From JADLHS01 sp049840435 (lineage in GTDB: Bacteria; Verrucomicrobiota; Verrucomicrobiia; Limisphaerales; JADLHS01), in NCBI GenBank assembly GCA_049840435.1, contig JASGKY010000060.1, forward strand, positions 62,001 through 126,000: 64,000 nt of DNA, written 5' to 3'. Under the pieces are notes generated by a model that worked only from the letters and a program-made list of their open reading frames with translations, was not told the DNA's origin and did no database searches. Numbering within the stretch: the first letter of the stretch is position 1; the number at the start of each line of letters is the position of its first letter. The position numbers were made by a program, and so were the translations under genes. This document shows, in pieces, positions 46,234-57,516 of the stretch.

Positions 46234-46302
46234 TCCGTTAATCGAGGGCGACGGTTTATTTTCAGAGACGGTAAAAGGCTTTTCCGCTTTAATTAACCGC
46301 AC

Positions 46303-47544
46303 ATGAAAACCCTTTTCCTTTCTCTCACATTGCTCTTTGCGGTTTCGGTGCAAGCGCAATTGCCGACGGCTTCGCCCAAGGCGGCGGGCTTTGATCCAGC
46401 GCGGTTGGAGGTGTTGCATGCCACGACGAAGCGGTTCGTGGACGAAGGCCAGCACGCGGGGCTCATCACGTTGCTGGCGCGCGATGGGAAGATCGTGGAT
46501 TTCCAGACCTACGGTTATCGCAATGCGGAGCGGCAGTTGCCGATGGAGCGCGACACGATCTGCCGCGTGTATTCGATGTCAAAGATCATCACGTGCGTCG
46601 CGACGTTGATGCTGGTCGAGGACGGACGGTTGAATCTGGATGATCCGGTAGCGAAGTATCTGCCGGAGTTCAAGGACGTGAAGGTCTGGACCGGCGGCAC
46701 GGCCGACGCGCCGCAACTCGAAGCGCTCAAACGGCCCATCACCATCAAGCATCTGCTGACGCATACGAGCGGGTTGTTCTATGATTTCTCGGGCGAGAAT
46801 CCGGAGCTGATCAAGTTGTGGAAGAATGCGAATCTGTGGACCGGGCCGGGCCTGACCAACTTCATCACGAAGCTCGCGACGTTGCCGCTCAAGCATCAGC
46901 CAGGCGACGCGTGGACTTACGGCGTGAGTCAGGACGTGCAGGGCGCGGTGATCGAGCGCGTGACGGGCAAGGCGTTTGGGGCGTTTCTAGAGGAGCGGAT
47001 TTTCCGTCCACTCGGCATGAAGGACACGGGCTTTGATGTGCCGCCGGAAAAGATGAATCGCCTCGCGAAGACTTGCAAGCACGGGCCGAACGGGAAGTTC
47101 GTCGAAGATCAGCCGCTCGCGGAAACGTGGCCGGAGGCGGGGCGCGGCATTGAAGCAGGCGGAGCGGGCCTCTTTTCCACGGCGGGAGATTATGTGCGGT
47201 TCGCGCAGATGCTTTGCAACGGCGGCACGCTCAACGGCAAACGCATTCTCGGTCGCAAAATGGTCGAGCTGATGACGGCGAATCATCTGGTGACGTTGCC
47301 GAATAATCAGGCGGCGACGCGGCAGAAAGGCTTCGGCCTTGGTGTGGAAGTGACGACGGATCTTGGCCAGCTTTCGATGCCGTCATCGCTCGGACAATTC
47401 GGTTGGTACGGCGCAGCGACGACGTATTGCCAGATAGATCCGAAAGAACGCATTGTGGCCATTGCGTTCGCGCAGCATTTCCCGTTTAACGAGCACAACT
47501 TCTTTGCGGCATTCCAAACGGGCTATTATCAGGCGTTGAAGTGA
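46303..47544 (+). CDS. serine beta-lactamase-like hydrolase (class C family), secreted
   Basis: A 413-residue protein with a signal peptide (MKTLFLSLTLLFAVSVQAQ). The nucleophile motif SxxK is SMSK in CRVYSMSKIIT. The second motif appears as YGVS rather than the usual YxN, and the region GWYGAATTYCQID may supply the third. Family members include esterases and D-aminopeptidases as well as beta-lactamases, so resistance should not be assumed. It is convergent with the next gene. Confidence 0.85.
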   Translation: MKTLFLSLTLLFAVSVQAQLPTASPKAAGFDPARLEVLHATTKRFVDEGQHAGLITLLARDGKIVDFQTYGYRNAERQLPMERDTICRVYSMSKIITCVATLMLVEDGRLNLDDPVAKYLPEFKDVKVWTGGTADAPQLEALKRPITIKHLLTHTSGLFYDFSGENPELIKLWKNANLWTGPGLTNFITKLATLPLKHQPGDAWTYGVSQDVQGAVIERVTGKAFGAFLEERIFRPLGMKDTGFDVPPEKMNRLAKTCKHGPNGKFVEDQPLAETWPEAGRGIEAGGAGLFSTAGDYVRFAQMLCNGGTLNGKRILGRKMVELMTANHLVTLPNNQAATRQKGFGLGVEVTTDLGQLSMPSSLGQFGWYGAATTYCQIDPKERIVAIAFAQHFPFNEHNFFAAFQTGYYQALK

Positions 47545-47557
47545 GCCAGGCCGGATT

Positions 47558-48835
47558 TTATTTCCCGGCACTGCCAGGAATTACTTCGCTCGCCAGGCAT
47601 TTTTCCACCCGCTGCCAGACGATGGGCGAACTCAAGATGCCTGTGTGATCAAAGCGTAATCCCAGCATGCTGCTGGCCCGTTTCTGGATCGGGATCACGA
47701 GCTGGCTTTCCAAACTCACAACCCCATCGTTCTCATCCGGCAGTCCAAATCCGCCCGAACTCTTATAGCTGAAGATCAGGTCGTAGCGGGTGGATTCCGG
47801 CCAGGGCTGGGACACTAGACTTTTTTGATACGGACTGCCGACAGCCATATCTTTCCATGAGGGCGCGGGGTAACGAAGATGCTCGGCACCCTTTGCGGCC
47901 GCCTCGTGACCGCCCCACGGGCTGGAGATGGACACGAAATGCGTGACAAAAGTCCCCTGCCCTTCGGCCACGCCCGGCAGGCGCTGAATCGCGCCACACG
48001 ACACCAACCCGCCCATGCTGTGGGCCACGACGCACAGGCGCGGGAAGCCATGGCGTTTTTGCAGAACCGTCAGCCCGGTCGCCAGCGCGTTGGCAGATTT
48101 GTCCAGCGCGAGCCCGCTGGGATAATAGAAGAGCCAGGGTTGATATTTTTTCCGATCCAGCGCGCCGAGCAACGGCTTCCAATCCTGGAACGAGCCAGCC
48201 ATGCCGTACACGAACACCACGGGAATTTTTTCCGGCTGATACGGTTCGAGGAAATAAACGCCCATGCCCTGGCGTTGCAGAAACTCATACGGCTTCCACA
48301 ACCCCATCTCGCCGCTCTCAGCACTGAAGCGCGGGTCTTCGAGCTTGATGACTTCACCGAGCGCCACCGGCAGGGCCTCGCCCAACTCTGGATTCTCCGC
48401 AGGCAGCACAAAACTCTGGCCGCGCGGCAGACCATTCGTTGCGGACAGGCGCAGCCGGAGGCCTTCGGTGCGGGCCTTGTCGCTCAACGGCGTGGGGCGG
48501 ATGTTCCGGATGAGGTCCACCGGTTCGCCACCGTCGTATTGCTGGTTGCCGTTCAAATCTGTGAAGGCCCCGACCGCATAATCGCGATCCTGCCGCAACA
48601 GGAAGACCGCCATTCCGCCGTCAGCCACCGGCTGGAAACCGATCATCTCATTCGTGCCTTTTGCTGCCGTCAATGCCAGCGCATAGGTCGGCGCGGTGGC
48701 GGGCGGCAGGGTCACTTGCACAGCGATCACGCCGTGCGCCTCGATTTTTTTGACGTTTTCCTTCAGCCCAATCAAGGCGCAGGACGAGGTCAGCAAACTG
48801 CACGCGAGGAGCGGGAGCGATTGGGATAATTTCAT
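47558..48835 (-). CDS. lipoprotein alpha/beta hydrolase (lipase-like)
   Basis: A 425-residue protein with a lipoprotein signal (LLACSLLTSSC, C19), an N-terminal beta-rich region (about 35-150) and an alpha/beta hydrolase domain with the oxyanion region VVFVYGMAGSFQDW and nucleophile motif AHSMGG. The His probably lies near LRFDHTGILSS. Layout fits an outer-membrane-anchored lipase or acyl hydrolase. It lies 83 bases before the end of the surface-protein gene at 48919. Confidence 0.8.
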   Translation of the reverse strand: MKLSQSLPLLACSLLTSSCALIGLKENVKKIEAHGVIAVQVTLPPATAPTYALALTAAKGTNEMIGFQPVADGGMAVFLLRQDRDYAVGAFTDLNGNQQYDGGEPVDLIRNIRPTPLSDKARTEGLRLRLSATNGLPRGQSFVLPAENPELGEALPVALGEVIKLEDPRFSAESGEMGLWKPYEFLQRQGMGVYFLEPYQPEKIPVVFVYGMAGSFQDWKPLLGALDRKKYQPWLFYYPSGLALDKSANALATGLTVLQKRHGFPRLCVVAHSMGGLVSCGAIQRLPGVAEGQGTFVTHFVSISSPWGGHEAAAKGAEHLRYPAPSWKDMAVGSPYQKSLVSQPWPESTRYDLIFSYKSSGGFGLPDENDGVVSLESQLVIPIQKRASSMLGLRFDHTGILSSPIVWQRVEKCLASEVIPGSAGK

Positions 48836-48918
48836 AGGAGGCTTCTGTTGATCGTTCTGAACAAGCTCATTGTTACAAAGCGAAACCTGGTGGCAACGAA
48901 ATCATGATACCGCGCGAT

Positions 48919-51430
48919 TCACCGACGTCGGCCGCCGCCACCGCGCATCGCCCCGCCGGCGGGACGGGTATTCTGAAAACTCTGCTGCCGCTGCGCGCCC
49001 ATCTCGCGGGCGCGATACTCGTTGTTGAGCGACTGGCGTTGCTGCGGTGTCACAGTGGTCGGCTGCCACTGGCGGTTCTGGTTGGCGTTAACCGGCGGAA
49101 CAACCTGCGCCGGCACTTGCGATTGCACCGCGGGACGGTTGGCGGGGACGTTGCCGCCGCTGCCGGGCCGGGAAATCTGTTGCCAACCGCCGCTGCCGTC
49201 CGGGCGATAATAATTTCCATCTTTGCCGGCCACGACGTGACCGTTGATGTTGATCGCTCCGCCGTTCTCGCCTTTGATGCCGCCGATCTGCGTGGTGTTG
49301 CCGGTATTCGGATTGTAGATCGTCGCGCGACCGGCGCTGCCTTGGTTGCCGGTGGTTTGATTGCCCCAAGTCACCTTGCCGCCTGCCGCTGCCGCACCGG
49401 TGTTTTCATTGTAAGCCGCACCGCGTCCGCCGTACGCGTAGTTGCCGGTGTAAACATTTTCCACCGCGCCACGCTGTCCGACAACGCGCGTGCCGGTGGT
49501 GGAATTATAGGCGCGACCATAGCGCGTGGCCCATTGATTGCCGGTCCAGGCGTTGTAACCGGCCGCACCCCGCGACACTCCGGTCCACGGACCGTTTTGA
49601 TGATAGATGTAACCGGACGTGCCGGCCCAGCCATACGGTCCCCACGCGGTGATACCGCCGTAGGCGTTGTAGTATGCACCGCCGTAGCAGGAATACCAAT
49701 ACGCGCCCCAATACGGCGCGGGCGGACAATAACACCACCAATAGTAATCATCATACATCGCCCACCCCACCGAGAAGCCATACGCCCAGCCCGCCCACGG
49801 CGTCCAGCAGGGATTGCAACCATAGCCGTACGTGACCGCGTAGGATACATACGTCGTCGTGCCAACATACGGTGCGTAATCGTAACCCGTGCCGTAAACC
49901 ACCGTGCCATCCGCGCCGACCATCGCGCCGTAGTAACCAGGCGTCGCGCCGACCCAGACAAATTCTTCGTCAAAATTATAGATGCGCACGTAAGTCACGT
50001 AATGCAGCGGCGCACTTGGCGGGATGGAATAAATCACGGCGGGCACATTGGTCGCCACCGCCCACGGCCCGGTCGCTGAACCCGCCAACCACCACACGCC
50101 ACTCTGACAGGCATACCACAATTTTTCGCCCACCTGAATCACCGGCGTCGGACAATTCACCACGTAACGCAACGGCGTGCCATCAATCGGCTGCAACTGC
50201 GGCCTCGCCCTCATATGCCGGCAGCGGCTCCAGCTTGGCCTTCTTGCGATCCACCTTCACCGTGTGCGGAATACTGTTCGCGATGACCGCCTCCTGCGCC
50301 TGTTCCGTATCAGGCACGGCAGCCTTCACGTTCTCCTTGGGGCTGTCGTCGGGAATGGTGGCAAAATCCTTGGGCAAACTCGCGCCGGGGACAAACTCCC
50401 ACGGCCCTTCAAACGAAACGGAACGAAACCAACGTCCCGAGATCAGCACGTAATGCTTCTGGTCGGTCAGCAACTTGAACACCTTCGCTGCCGTGTTGGT
50501 GGCATAAAGCAACTGCGTCGGCGGCAGCGGCGTCCATTGCGGCACGCCTTGCAACACGATCAACTCCGTCGGGGTCGTGGTAATCAGCAATTCTGGCACG
50601 GGATTCGTCTTCAGCGATGGTTTTTGTTTCGTCGTGGGATTTTCCTGCCCGGCGAGCAGGTCCACTTGCTTGGCGTCCACCGCCAATCGCTGCGCCGTCC
50701 GCACCGCCACGGGGATGTTCGTGACCACGGTCCACGGACCGGTCAGCGCCGGGGCGGTCACGAAGCCATCGAACAGATGCAGATAAACCTGACCGGCTTT
50801 GTTGCGCACGATGAGGGCGCGCGTGTTGAACAACCGTTCCCAATCCGTTCCCGGCACGGGCCGATAGATCGGCGGCCCCTCCACCGGCACGAGCAGGGCG
50901 GGTTTGGAGCGGAAGAGGATTGTCGGCGGATCATTGCGCAGCGGCTGGCTGGCAGCCTTCTGGCGCGCTTCCAAAATAGCGAGACTCGCCTCCAGCCGGT
51001 CCAGCGCGATGCTCTTTACCTCCGTCGGCAACAAGGACCGCAGCGTCCGGAGATATTTTCCGTCCGGGGCGTCTTCCGATGGAAAGTCGGCAGCGGTGAT
51101 TTCCATTTTATCAAACAACACCTCGCGCTCAGCGCGATCCACCTGCGTCTGCGCGGTGAGATGGATCGTGCCGAATGTCGCCTGGTTCGATCCGGCCGGC
51201 TGGAGGGCGACCGCAGCGATGGCTTTGAAGGTGAAATAATCCCAGGATTCCAACTGCGGTTGATAAATCGTGTTGGTGACGCCATCGCGGAAGATCACGC
51301 GCGGCCATTCGAGCGGGGCTTCATGATCCGACTCCGCAGTCTGGCTGAACCCCGGGAGCGCGCAACTGAGCACGGCGAGCAAGCCGAGCCAGCCGCCGGA
51401 CCGGGCTTGAGCGCAAGATGATGTTTTCAT
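48919..51430 (-). CDS. Trp/Tyr/Gly-rich secreted surface protein (frameshifted)
   Basis: The first ~411 residues (signal peptide MKTSSCAQARSGGWLGLLAVLSCALPGFSQ, then a region beginning PRVIFRDGVTNTIYQPQLESWDYF) run in one frame. The rest follows in another from about 50200: removing one G gives YEGEPQLQPIDGTPLRYVVN and a long Trp/Tyr/Gly-rich domain, then a Gln/Asn-rich tail ending RGGGGRRR. Together about 836 residues. The second part has no start signal of its own, so one split gene is the best reading. It resembles large secreted proteins of unknown role in many Gram-negatives. Confidence 0.75.
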
Positions 51431-51472
51431 GTTGGCGTCCTTTCCTTGGTTGAATTTGAGGCGATGGAAATT

Positions 51473-52686
51473 TCAGGGGCGAAACCACGCGCTGCCAAAT
51501 TGGATATAGATGGCAGGATTATCCGGGCCGAATGCTACGTCCAGCCCCATGTGCAAACCGTATTTGCGCGCCAGCTCGTAACGAAAGCCCACGCCGCCCG
51601 TCACCACGGTGCGCTCGCTTTGAAAGCGCTCGAAATTATTCCACGCGATCCCCGCCCCACCGAATCCGACGAGACTGAAGCGTTGCCAGCATTGCCAGCG
51701 CAATTCCAGTTCCGCGTCTGCCGCGTGTTCCCCAACATAACGCCGCACCGCCGCGCCGCGCAGATGCACGAACGGCCGGGTGTAAAATGGCGCGTCATCG
51801 AAACTGAAATACCCTTCGGTCTTGAGCCCGAGCGTCCATTGCGGCGCGAGCGGGTGATAATACAGCAGCATGAGGTTGGCGGTCTCGTAGTTGAAATCGC
51901 TGCCGACAGCTTCATTGAACACGCCGCCGCCTGCCTCGGCATAGAGGCCCTTGGTTGGCGTGAACAAATTATTGCGCGTATCATAAATCAGCTTGGGCGT
52001 CAGCCCGGCGAGGAAGGAATCCATTTCCGCCGGCCGCACTCCCGGCGGCACAGACCGGCATCAAAGCTCACGTTTGCCTGTCCAAACAGATACCCGAGCC
52101 CGCCGCGCCAAGGAGTTTTCCCCAACCGATAGCGACCTTCCACGATGCCGCCAACCGGCTCGATGTTGTAGCTCAACGGCACACTCGCCTGCGGGCCATC
52201 GCCCACCCCATAGAAATCGAGGTTGATCGAACCGCCCATCAACCCGACGAGCGTTTCCATCTGTCCCTCCATCCAGTTGCCGGAATGGCCACCCATTACC
52301 GCCCATGATCCATTTTCCGTGCCCATGCCGCCGACCACAGCCATGTTGGGTTTCTGGTAAGTGCCGTCGGCACTAGGCTCGCGCCGATCAATGAAGATCA
52401 ACCCGCCCGCCGCGCCATAACCAACGGCCGGCTCCGTGACCGGCATGAAGAGCGGCACAAAACCGTAGGCGGTATCCAAAAATCCGCTCGCATCCAGCCA
52501 GCCGTCCACGGGATCCCACAATTTGGAAGGGGGCGGATTGGTGATGGTCGAGGGAATTTGATTCGTGCCAGCCGCAACCGCGGCGGGAACTTTGGTCTGC
52601 GCGTGAGCCACCGGCGGCAAGAAGGTGCCCCCAAACAATACGAAAACCACCAAGCCCCGCGCCGCCGTTGCTTCCATGCGCTTCAT
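51473..52686 (-). CDS. Omp85/BamA-like outer-membrane barrel protein (frameshifted)
   Basis: A signal peptide (MKRMEATAARGLVVFVLFGG...VAHA) and N-terminal region run to about 52052, where a missing base shifts the frame. The second part (LTPKLIYDTRNNLFTPTKGLYAEAGGGVF onward) is a bacterial surface antigen barrel ending in a Phe-Arg-Pro strand (GSAWFRP). The RNNLFTPTKGLY motif is the hallmark. Restored length is about 404 residues, short for BamA, so more likely a TamA-like or lipid-associated member without POTRA repeats. The start is ATG 52686, not the TTG at 52695. Confidence 0.85.
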
Positions 52687-52691
52687 AAAGC

Positions 52692-54604
52692 TCAAGGCTG
52701 TTTGGTCGTCGCCGCGGGCGGCAACGATTTCAAATGCTCCAACAAAATCCGCCGGACTTCCTCGATGGTGACCGGCTTGGTCTGAACGGTGTGACCACTT
52801 TTAACGATGAGTTCGGATTCAGTATAGTCCAGATGGGCGCTGGAATACTTCACCACGCCGTCGCTGCCAAGTTTCGGATCGCCCTCGCCTTTCACCGCGA
52901 TGATGGAATGGGCTTTGACGCCCGGCGCCGGCGGGATGTCGGCCACCACTTGCAGGATCGGATTCTTCGGCGACATCCCTGCGACGCTGCTGGGCACGCC
53001 GCGCAATTCGGGCGGCAATTTGGACGGCGAAAAAACCTTCGTGAGATCGGTTCGCAACCGCAGAATATCCATGGGGAGCGACATGAACCGCGCCAGCGTG
53101 TTTTGCAGCCACATAGTAATCTGATAACTGCCTCGATGCGGGGTGGCGACAAATACCACCCGTTTCACGGCGGCCAACGGCTGAAAGAAAAAGTTACGCT
53201 CGAGTGCCGCCCGATCTTCCGGCGTCAGCGCCACCTGGGCAAAGGGGGTATCGGAAATGGCGTTCCAGAGTTTGTCCTGCGAATCGGTTACGGCGAGTTT
53301 GGCCAGCAAGCCACCTTGGCTGTGCCCGACGAGCACCAACTGTTGCAACGCGGGATCGGCGCCCGTGGGATCAAGCCGCTGGACGGTATTCGACAGCGCG
53401 GACCGAAACTCCGCCGCCGTGAACAGGACGGGATTGCCGCTGTTGTAAATGTAATACCAGAGCTGATAGCGGGAGCCGATCACCGGGTCCGCTTGCAAGG
53501 TATTGGCCATCTCCGCCCACCACGTCGGCGTGCTGAAGGTGCCGTGGATGAACACCACCGGAATGCGCCCGGGAATGTAGGGCTGCATCTGGTAAACATC
53601 GCTTTTGACGATCTGCTGGTAAGAGAAAAATTGCTGCCGTCCGAGTTCCCAGAACCAGGAGTTGTTGAGCGCGTAAGCCAGCGGCGTGGTGGTGTCAGTT
53701 CGCACCGGAATCTGCTGCCCCGCCATTTCGACGACGCGGCGTTGATAACCGGACGATAATTCCAACCTGACCACCGCCTGACCCGAACTCCATTCCTTGA
53801 GGTCCTTCGGGCCACGCAAGAGCAACGTCGCCGGGATGTGCCGCCCCACCTTGAAGCCTGATCGGTGTCAATGATGCCGATCAGGGTCGCCCCCAATCCG
53901 CCCTGCGCGTTTCGCACTGACAACCCCCGCACCCGGAAGCTGTCGGCGGGATAAAAACGGGTCTGGGATAATAATTCCTCCGAGGCGCTGTTCGTCTGCC
54001 ATTCGAGTTTGATCGCCCCCGGCGGCAAAGCCCGCGCGCCGATCTCCAAGCTGAGCATGTTGTTCGTGCCCCGATCAGCAATGAAAGCCCGGGCCAGAGC
54101 GAAGTTGTAAAGATCGCACGCCGGACGGAACTGCGGCTCGAACGGCCCGGCCGGTTGCTCCGTCCCGCTACCGAACAGATACAGGTACGCGTAGAGCGCG
54201 GAATTGAGGAAATAATCCCGGGCGGGCTTGGGCTGCCACGGCTTGATGGACCGGTTCTCGTGGAGCTTTTCGCCCTGCACATAACTCAATTCGGCCAAGG
54301 CAAACAGCAGATCGCGCCGCTCATCCGCGCAGGCCTTTTCATGCAAAACCCGCAAGGTCTCCTCGGGCGCTTCCGCAAAGCGCTTTTCCAGATCGAACCG
54401 ATACAACACCCGCTGCGTCTCGCTGCTGTACGCAGTGCTGCTCAAGGCGCTGGCATTCGCGCTGCGAAACGCCCGGGTGAAGGAGGTCTTCCGGGCGGAG
54501 ATGGGATACGCGCACCCCGCCACCACAATCAAGACCGCCCCCCATAGCCCGCCAACCAGAATTTTCTGGCTGAGCTGGCGCTGACTCGCAGTTGGCTTCT
54601 TCAT
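52692..54604 (-). CDS. lipoprotein alpha/beta hydrolase (frameshifted)
   Basis: The first ~247 residues (lipobox VVAGC, then a region of unknown fold) are in one frame. Near 53855-53862 a missing base shifts into the second part, which holds an alpha/beta hydrolase with VVFIHGTFSTPTWW (oxyanion region), nucleophile motif GHSQGG and VFVATPHRGS. Restored length is about 637 residues. It is the second lipoprotein hydrolase in the block, with the Omp85-like barrel directly downstream (overlap of the stop with the barrel start region). Confidence 0.82.
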
Positions 54605-54693
54605 GACAAAGGATTCCCACCCGGCGGCCCTGCAGACTTCATAGCAATCATCGCCGCAACCACAGGCTTATTAACGGAGCGCCGTCCGCGGGA

Positions 54694-55272
54694 TTATTTG
54701 CTGACCTGCAAGCTTTGCAATGCCTGCGTGACCGCTTCCTGCAGATGCTCCTGACGAATTTCAGCCGGGGCATTGCGCAATACCGGTCGCACTACTGAGG
54801 TCCGTTTCAATAATTTCGCCGTGGCGGGATCAAGTAAATCAATGACCAGCAAACCAGCTTCCGAATAATTTGGCCCTCCGATCGCTTGCGTGGAAACATC
54901 ATGGGCTTTCGCGCCGATTTCCGCACTCTCCCGGCCCAGACCGAAATAATCATCGAACACCACCGTCGCCGCGCCATTGCCCACCACGACCAGATACGCC
55001 ACGGCCACGTCGGCCTGACCGTTCACTTTTTGAAAACCCTTCGCCGTCAAATTTTCCGTGATAGCGCTCTGAATCATGCCATGCACCGCCTGCCGCCGCT
55101 CTTCGCGTTGCGCCAGTGCGGAGGACTTGTTGTTTACAAAATTGAACGTGCCCGCACGGATCGGACCGGCGTCCACCTGTAACGGAGGTGTGGATGAACA
55201 GCCCGCCAGCGCCAACGCAGCGGTGAGCGCAACAGCAGTCAGATGGAGAACGGACAACGCAGAAGTTTTCAT
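54694..55272 (-). CDS. DUF4136-like lipoprotein
   Basis: A 192-residue lipoprotein with signal peptide and lipobox LALAGC followed by SSTPPLQVD. The segment GVSTQAIGGPNYSEAGLLVIDLLDPATAKLLKRTSVVR-like (here seen as LLVIDLLDPATAKLLKR) fits DUF4136/DUF4410-type envelope lipoproteins. The ATG at 55272 is preferred over an upstream in-frame start at 55350. It lies 90 bases after the lipase start on the same strand. Confidence 0.7.
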   Translation of the reverse strand: MKTSALSVLHLTAVALTAALALAGCSSTPPLQVDAGPIRAGTFNFVNNKSSALAQREERRQAVHGMIQSAITENLTAKGFQKVNGQADVAVAYLVVVGNGAATVVFDDYFGLGRESAEIGAKAHDVSTQAIGGPNYSEAGLLVIDLLDPATAKLLKRTSVVRPVLRNAPAEIRQEHLQEAVTQALQSLQVSK

Positions 55273-55396
55273 GAACAGAGAAAGGTTGGGTTGAGAATTA
55301 GAAATCGCTGGCGGTGGACGGTGACCAGTTGAAGCCAGTCGTCCGTCCACCGCCAGGTTAAGTTACAATCACGAACACGGTCAGGGACGCGGATGA

Positions 55397-56082
55397 CTAT
55401 TTCTTGGGCTCGGCTCCTTCCGCTGGCGTTTCCGGCAACTTGGCCGCCGTGATGGCTGCAACCACCGTGTTCAACTCAGCTTCAAGCTCGTCAAGATTCT
55501 TCTTCACATCCAAGCCTTCCGACTTGGTCTTCTTGAAGATGCTCTTTGCCGCCGCAATGCCTTGCACAGTCAGATCTGTGCTCAACAGGGTGCGCACATC
55601 CTTCAGGTCGGATAAGAAAGGCGGAAAGGTTTCCTTGGCGCTTCGGCCGACTTTTTGATGCTGGCGAATGATTCCTGCAACTTCGCTTTCCGCTCCTTCG
55701 CCAGATTCCGGATCTTCTCGTTCTGCACCGAATTGATCTGGGTTTCCCATTGTTGGAAATAAGCATCTCCCTTGGCCTGCATGGCCTCGGCATTCTTTTT
55801 GGCCTTGGCGCCGGCGTTTTCCACCTGAGTCACGCTCTTGGCAAACGCTTCATAGGCCTTGCGCGGATCCGTGCTCGCTGCCGCGGCCAGATCATCCATC
55901 GCCTTCAACGAGGCGTCCACCGAGGTCTTGATGTTCAGGACGTCGTTGCGCAGGGTGTTGATCGCTTCGCCGGTCTTATCAGCTTGTTTGTAACCGGAAC
56001 TGGCACAGCCAGCCAGCAGTGCAGCGCAGCACAGTGCGATCGCAGGTTTCAACCATTGGGATTTATTGTTTTGTGTTTTCAT
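55397..56082 (-). CDS. DUF2959-type lipoprotein (frameshifted)
   Basis: The first part has a signal and lipobox (LLAGCASSGYKQADKT) and a helical coiled body; near 55636-55642 the frame changes. The continuation KETFPPFLSDLKDVRTLLS ... ELNTVVAAITAAKLPETP fits the end of DUF2959 proteins (helical periplasmic lipoproteins). Restored length is about 228 residues. It heads the envelope block on the minus strand. Confidence 0.72.
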
Positions 56083-56351
56083 AGGAGTCTCAGATATTGC
56101 CGTATTGTTAATTTTGTCCGCCCCGTAGTGCCTTCGCCTGCCAGCGGACTGAGCGACGAAGGTTTACTATTGGAAAATTCTAAGCTGCTGGTTCTTTAGC
56201 TCGTTTTGTCACTTTCGGGAAGCGCAAAGTGTTCCCCTGCGTCATTAAAATCGCACAACCGCCTCAAGCACCTCGCGCTGGCAAATGAGAAGCGGATCGC
56301 CTTACAAAATCTTGGCTTCATGGCGTTGCTTCGTTCGCTTCCGATGCTGCT

Positions 56352-57122
56352 TCATTTATAATACGGCAGCCAGTGCTTGATGATCGCGGCGGCGCGACCA
56401 TCAGCCTGCAACTTGCCGAGGGCCTGGTTAACGGACGCCAACAATGCTGCGTCCGACTTGCGCACCGCCCATGCGAGCCGTTCTTCGGTCAGAAAAATCG
56501 GCACGACCACCAACCCCTGTGCTTCATTCATGCTGGCCTGCCAAGACACGACGGGGGAATCACTGATGAACAGATCAATCTTCTTTTTGACCAGCGCCTT
56601 GGCCGCATCCTGCGGCACCTTAAAATCCTTGCGCTTGCACCGCCCAAATTCCTGCTGGGCCAAAAAATCACCCGTCGTGGCCTTGAGCACCCCGATGGTC
56701 CCGTTCGGCATGATCGGAAAACCCATGATGTATTTGTTGGCATCCTCACGCCGGACCAGAGCGACCTGCCCCACCGTAAGATAGGACTCCGTGAATGACA
56801 CCCGCAACGCCCGCGCTGGCGTGACGGACATGCTGGACATGATGATATCAATCTTGCCATCCACCAACGACTGAATCTGATCCACCCACGCCACTTCCAC
56901 TAGCTTGACCGGGCGGCCCAGCTCCTGGCCCAACGCCGTGGCGAAATCCACCTCCGCCCCGACCACCTTGCCGCCTTCCTTGTAAACCATCGGCGCGAAG
57001 CTCACCGTCACCCCCACCCGCAAAGGTGCATTGGCCGGAGTCTGCGCCAACCCCACCGCACCACTGAGGAGCAGGAACAGAACGGCCACAAATCGCGGAA
57101 GCAAGAGACGGTATGGTTTCAT
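56352..57122 (-). CDS. periplasmic solute-binding protein, family 3 (amino acid type)
   Basis: A 256-residue protein with signal peptide (MKPYRLLLPRFVAVLFLLLSGAVGLAQ) and the family 3 pattern: LRVGVTVSFAPMVYKEGGKVVGAEVDFATALGQELGR, then IQSLVDGKIDIIMSSMSVTPARA and a C-terminal lobe with WAVRKSDAALLASVNQAL. The start at 57122 is chosen over 57188. No permease or ATPase of an amino-acid uptake system is adjacent; it may serve a sensor or a distant transporter. Confidence 0.85.
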   Translation of the reverse strand: MKPYRLLLPRFVAVLFLLLSGAVGLAQTPANAPLRVGVTVSFAPMVYKEGGKVVGAEVDFATALGQELGRPVKLVEVAWVDQIQSLVDGKIDIIMSSMSVTPARALRVSFTESYLTVGQVALVRREDANKYIMGFPIMPNGTIGVLKATTGDFLAQQEFGRCKRKDFKVPQDAAKALVKKKIDLFISDSPVVSWQASMNEAQGLVVVPIFLTEERLAWAVRKSDAALLASVNQALGKLQADGRAAAIIKHWLPYYK

Positions 57123-57516
57123 AAATGATTTCCGAACAAGCACCCTCGCAACTCCCTCGAAGCCTCTACCGCTCAATCGGTGTGTCACACAACCACACCT
57201 GAATTGCCGGAAGAAAGGCCGCTCAGGTCACCGCCACGAGAACGGCGGCACCTTAGCCAGTCCCAGCGGCAGCGTCAAAACCTATCAGCACCAGCGCCTC
57301 AAAAGAAAAGCCAGCCCCCACAGATACGCGGGCTCTTAATCTTGATCATCATCTTTTTCTTAATCTGTCCCGAGAGAGATAAAGCACCGGAAAAATGCCG
57401 CGGCTTGACCTTTTGAAGATGACCGCCATGATTCGCGCCGTGATGAAACTTCATCACCGAGCATCAGCCACCGCCGGGCGCGACCTGACCGCGTCCCGTT
57501 TCCACGCTCAATCATC
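57123..57516. other. intergenic stretch without recognised gene
   Basis: About 394 bases between two divergent genes. Short direct repeats of TCTTAATCT (57331 and 57358 region) and T-rich tracts are seen, but no convincing gene, tRNA or clear terminator. It should hold both promoters. Confidence 0.5.

Noticed and set aside
48904..50079. Plus-strand frame of 391 codons over the Trp/Tyr/Gly-rich protein.
   Set aside because: Low-complexity Arg/Ala/Gly product, antisense to a gene that continues across a single-base break.
50183..50214. Start of a separate gene at 50214 for the Trp/Tyr/Gly-rich part.
   Set aside because: It lacks a signal peptide and promoter and continues the preceding frame once a single extra base is removed.
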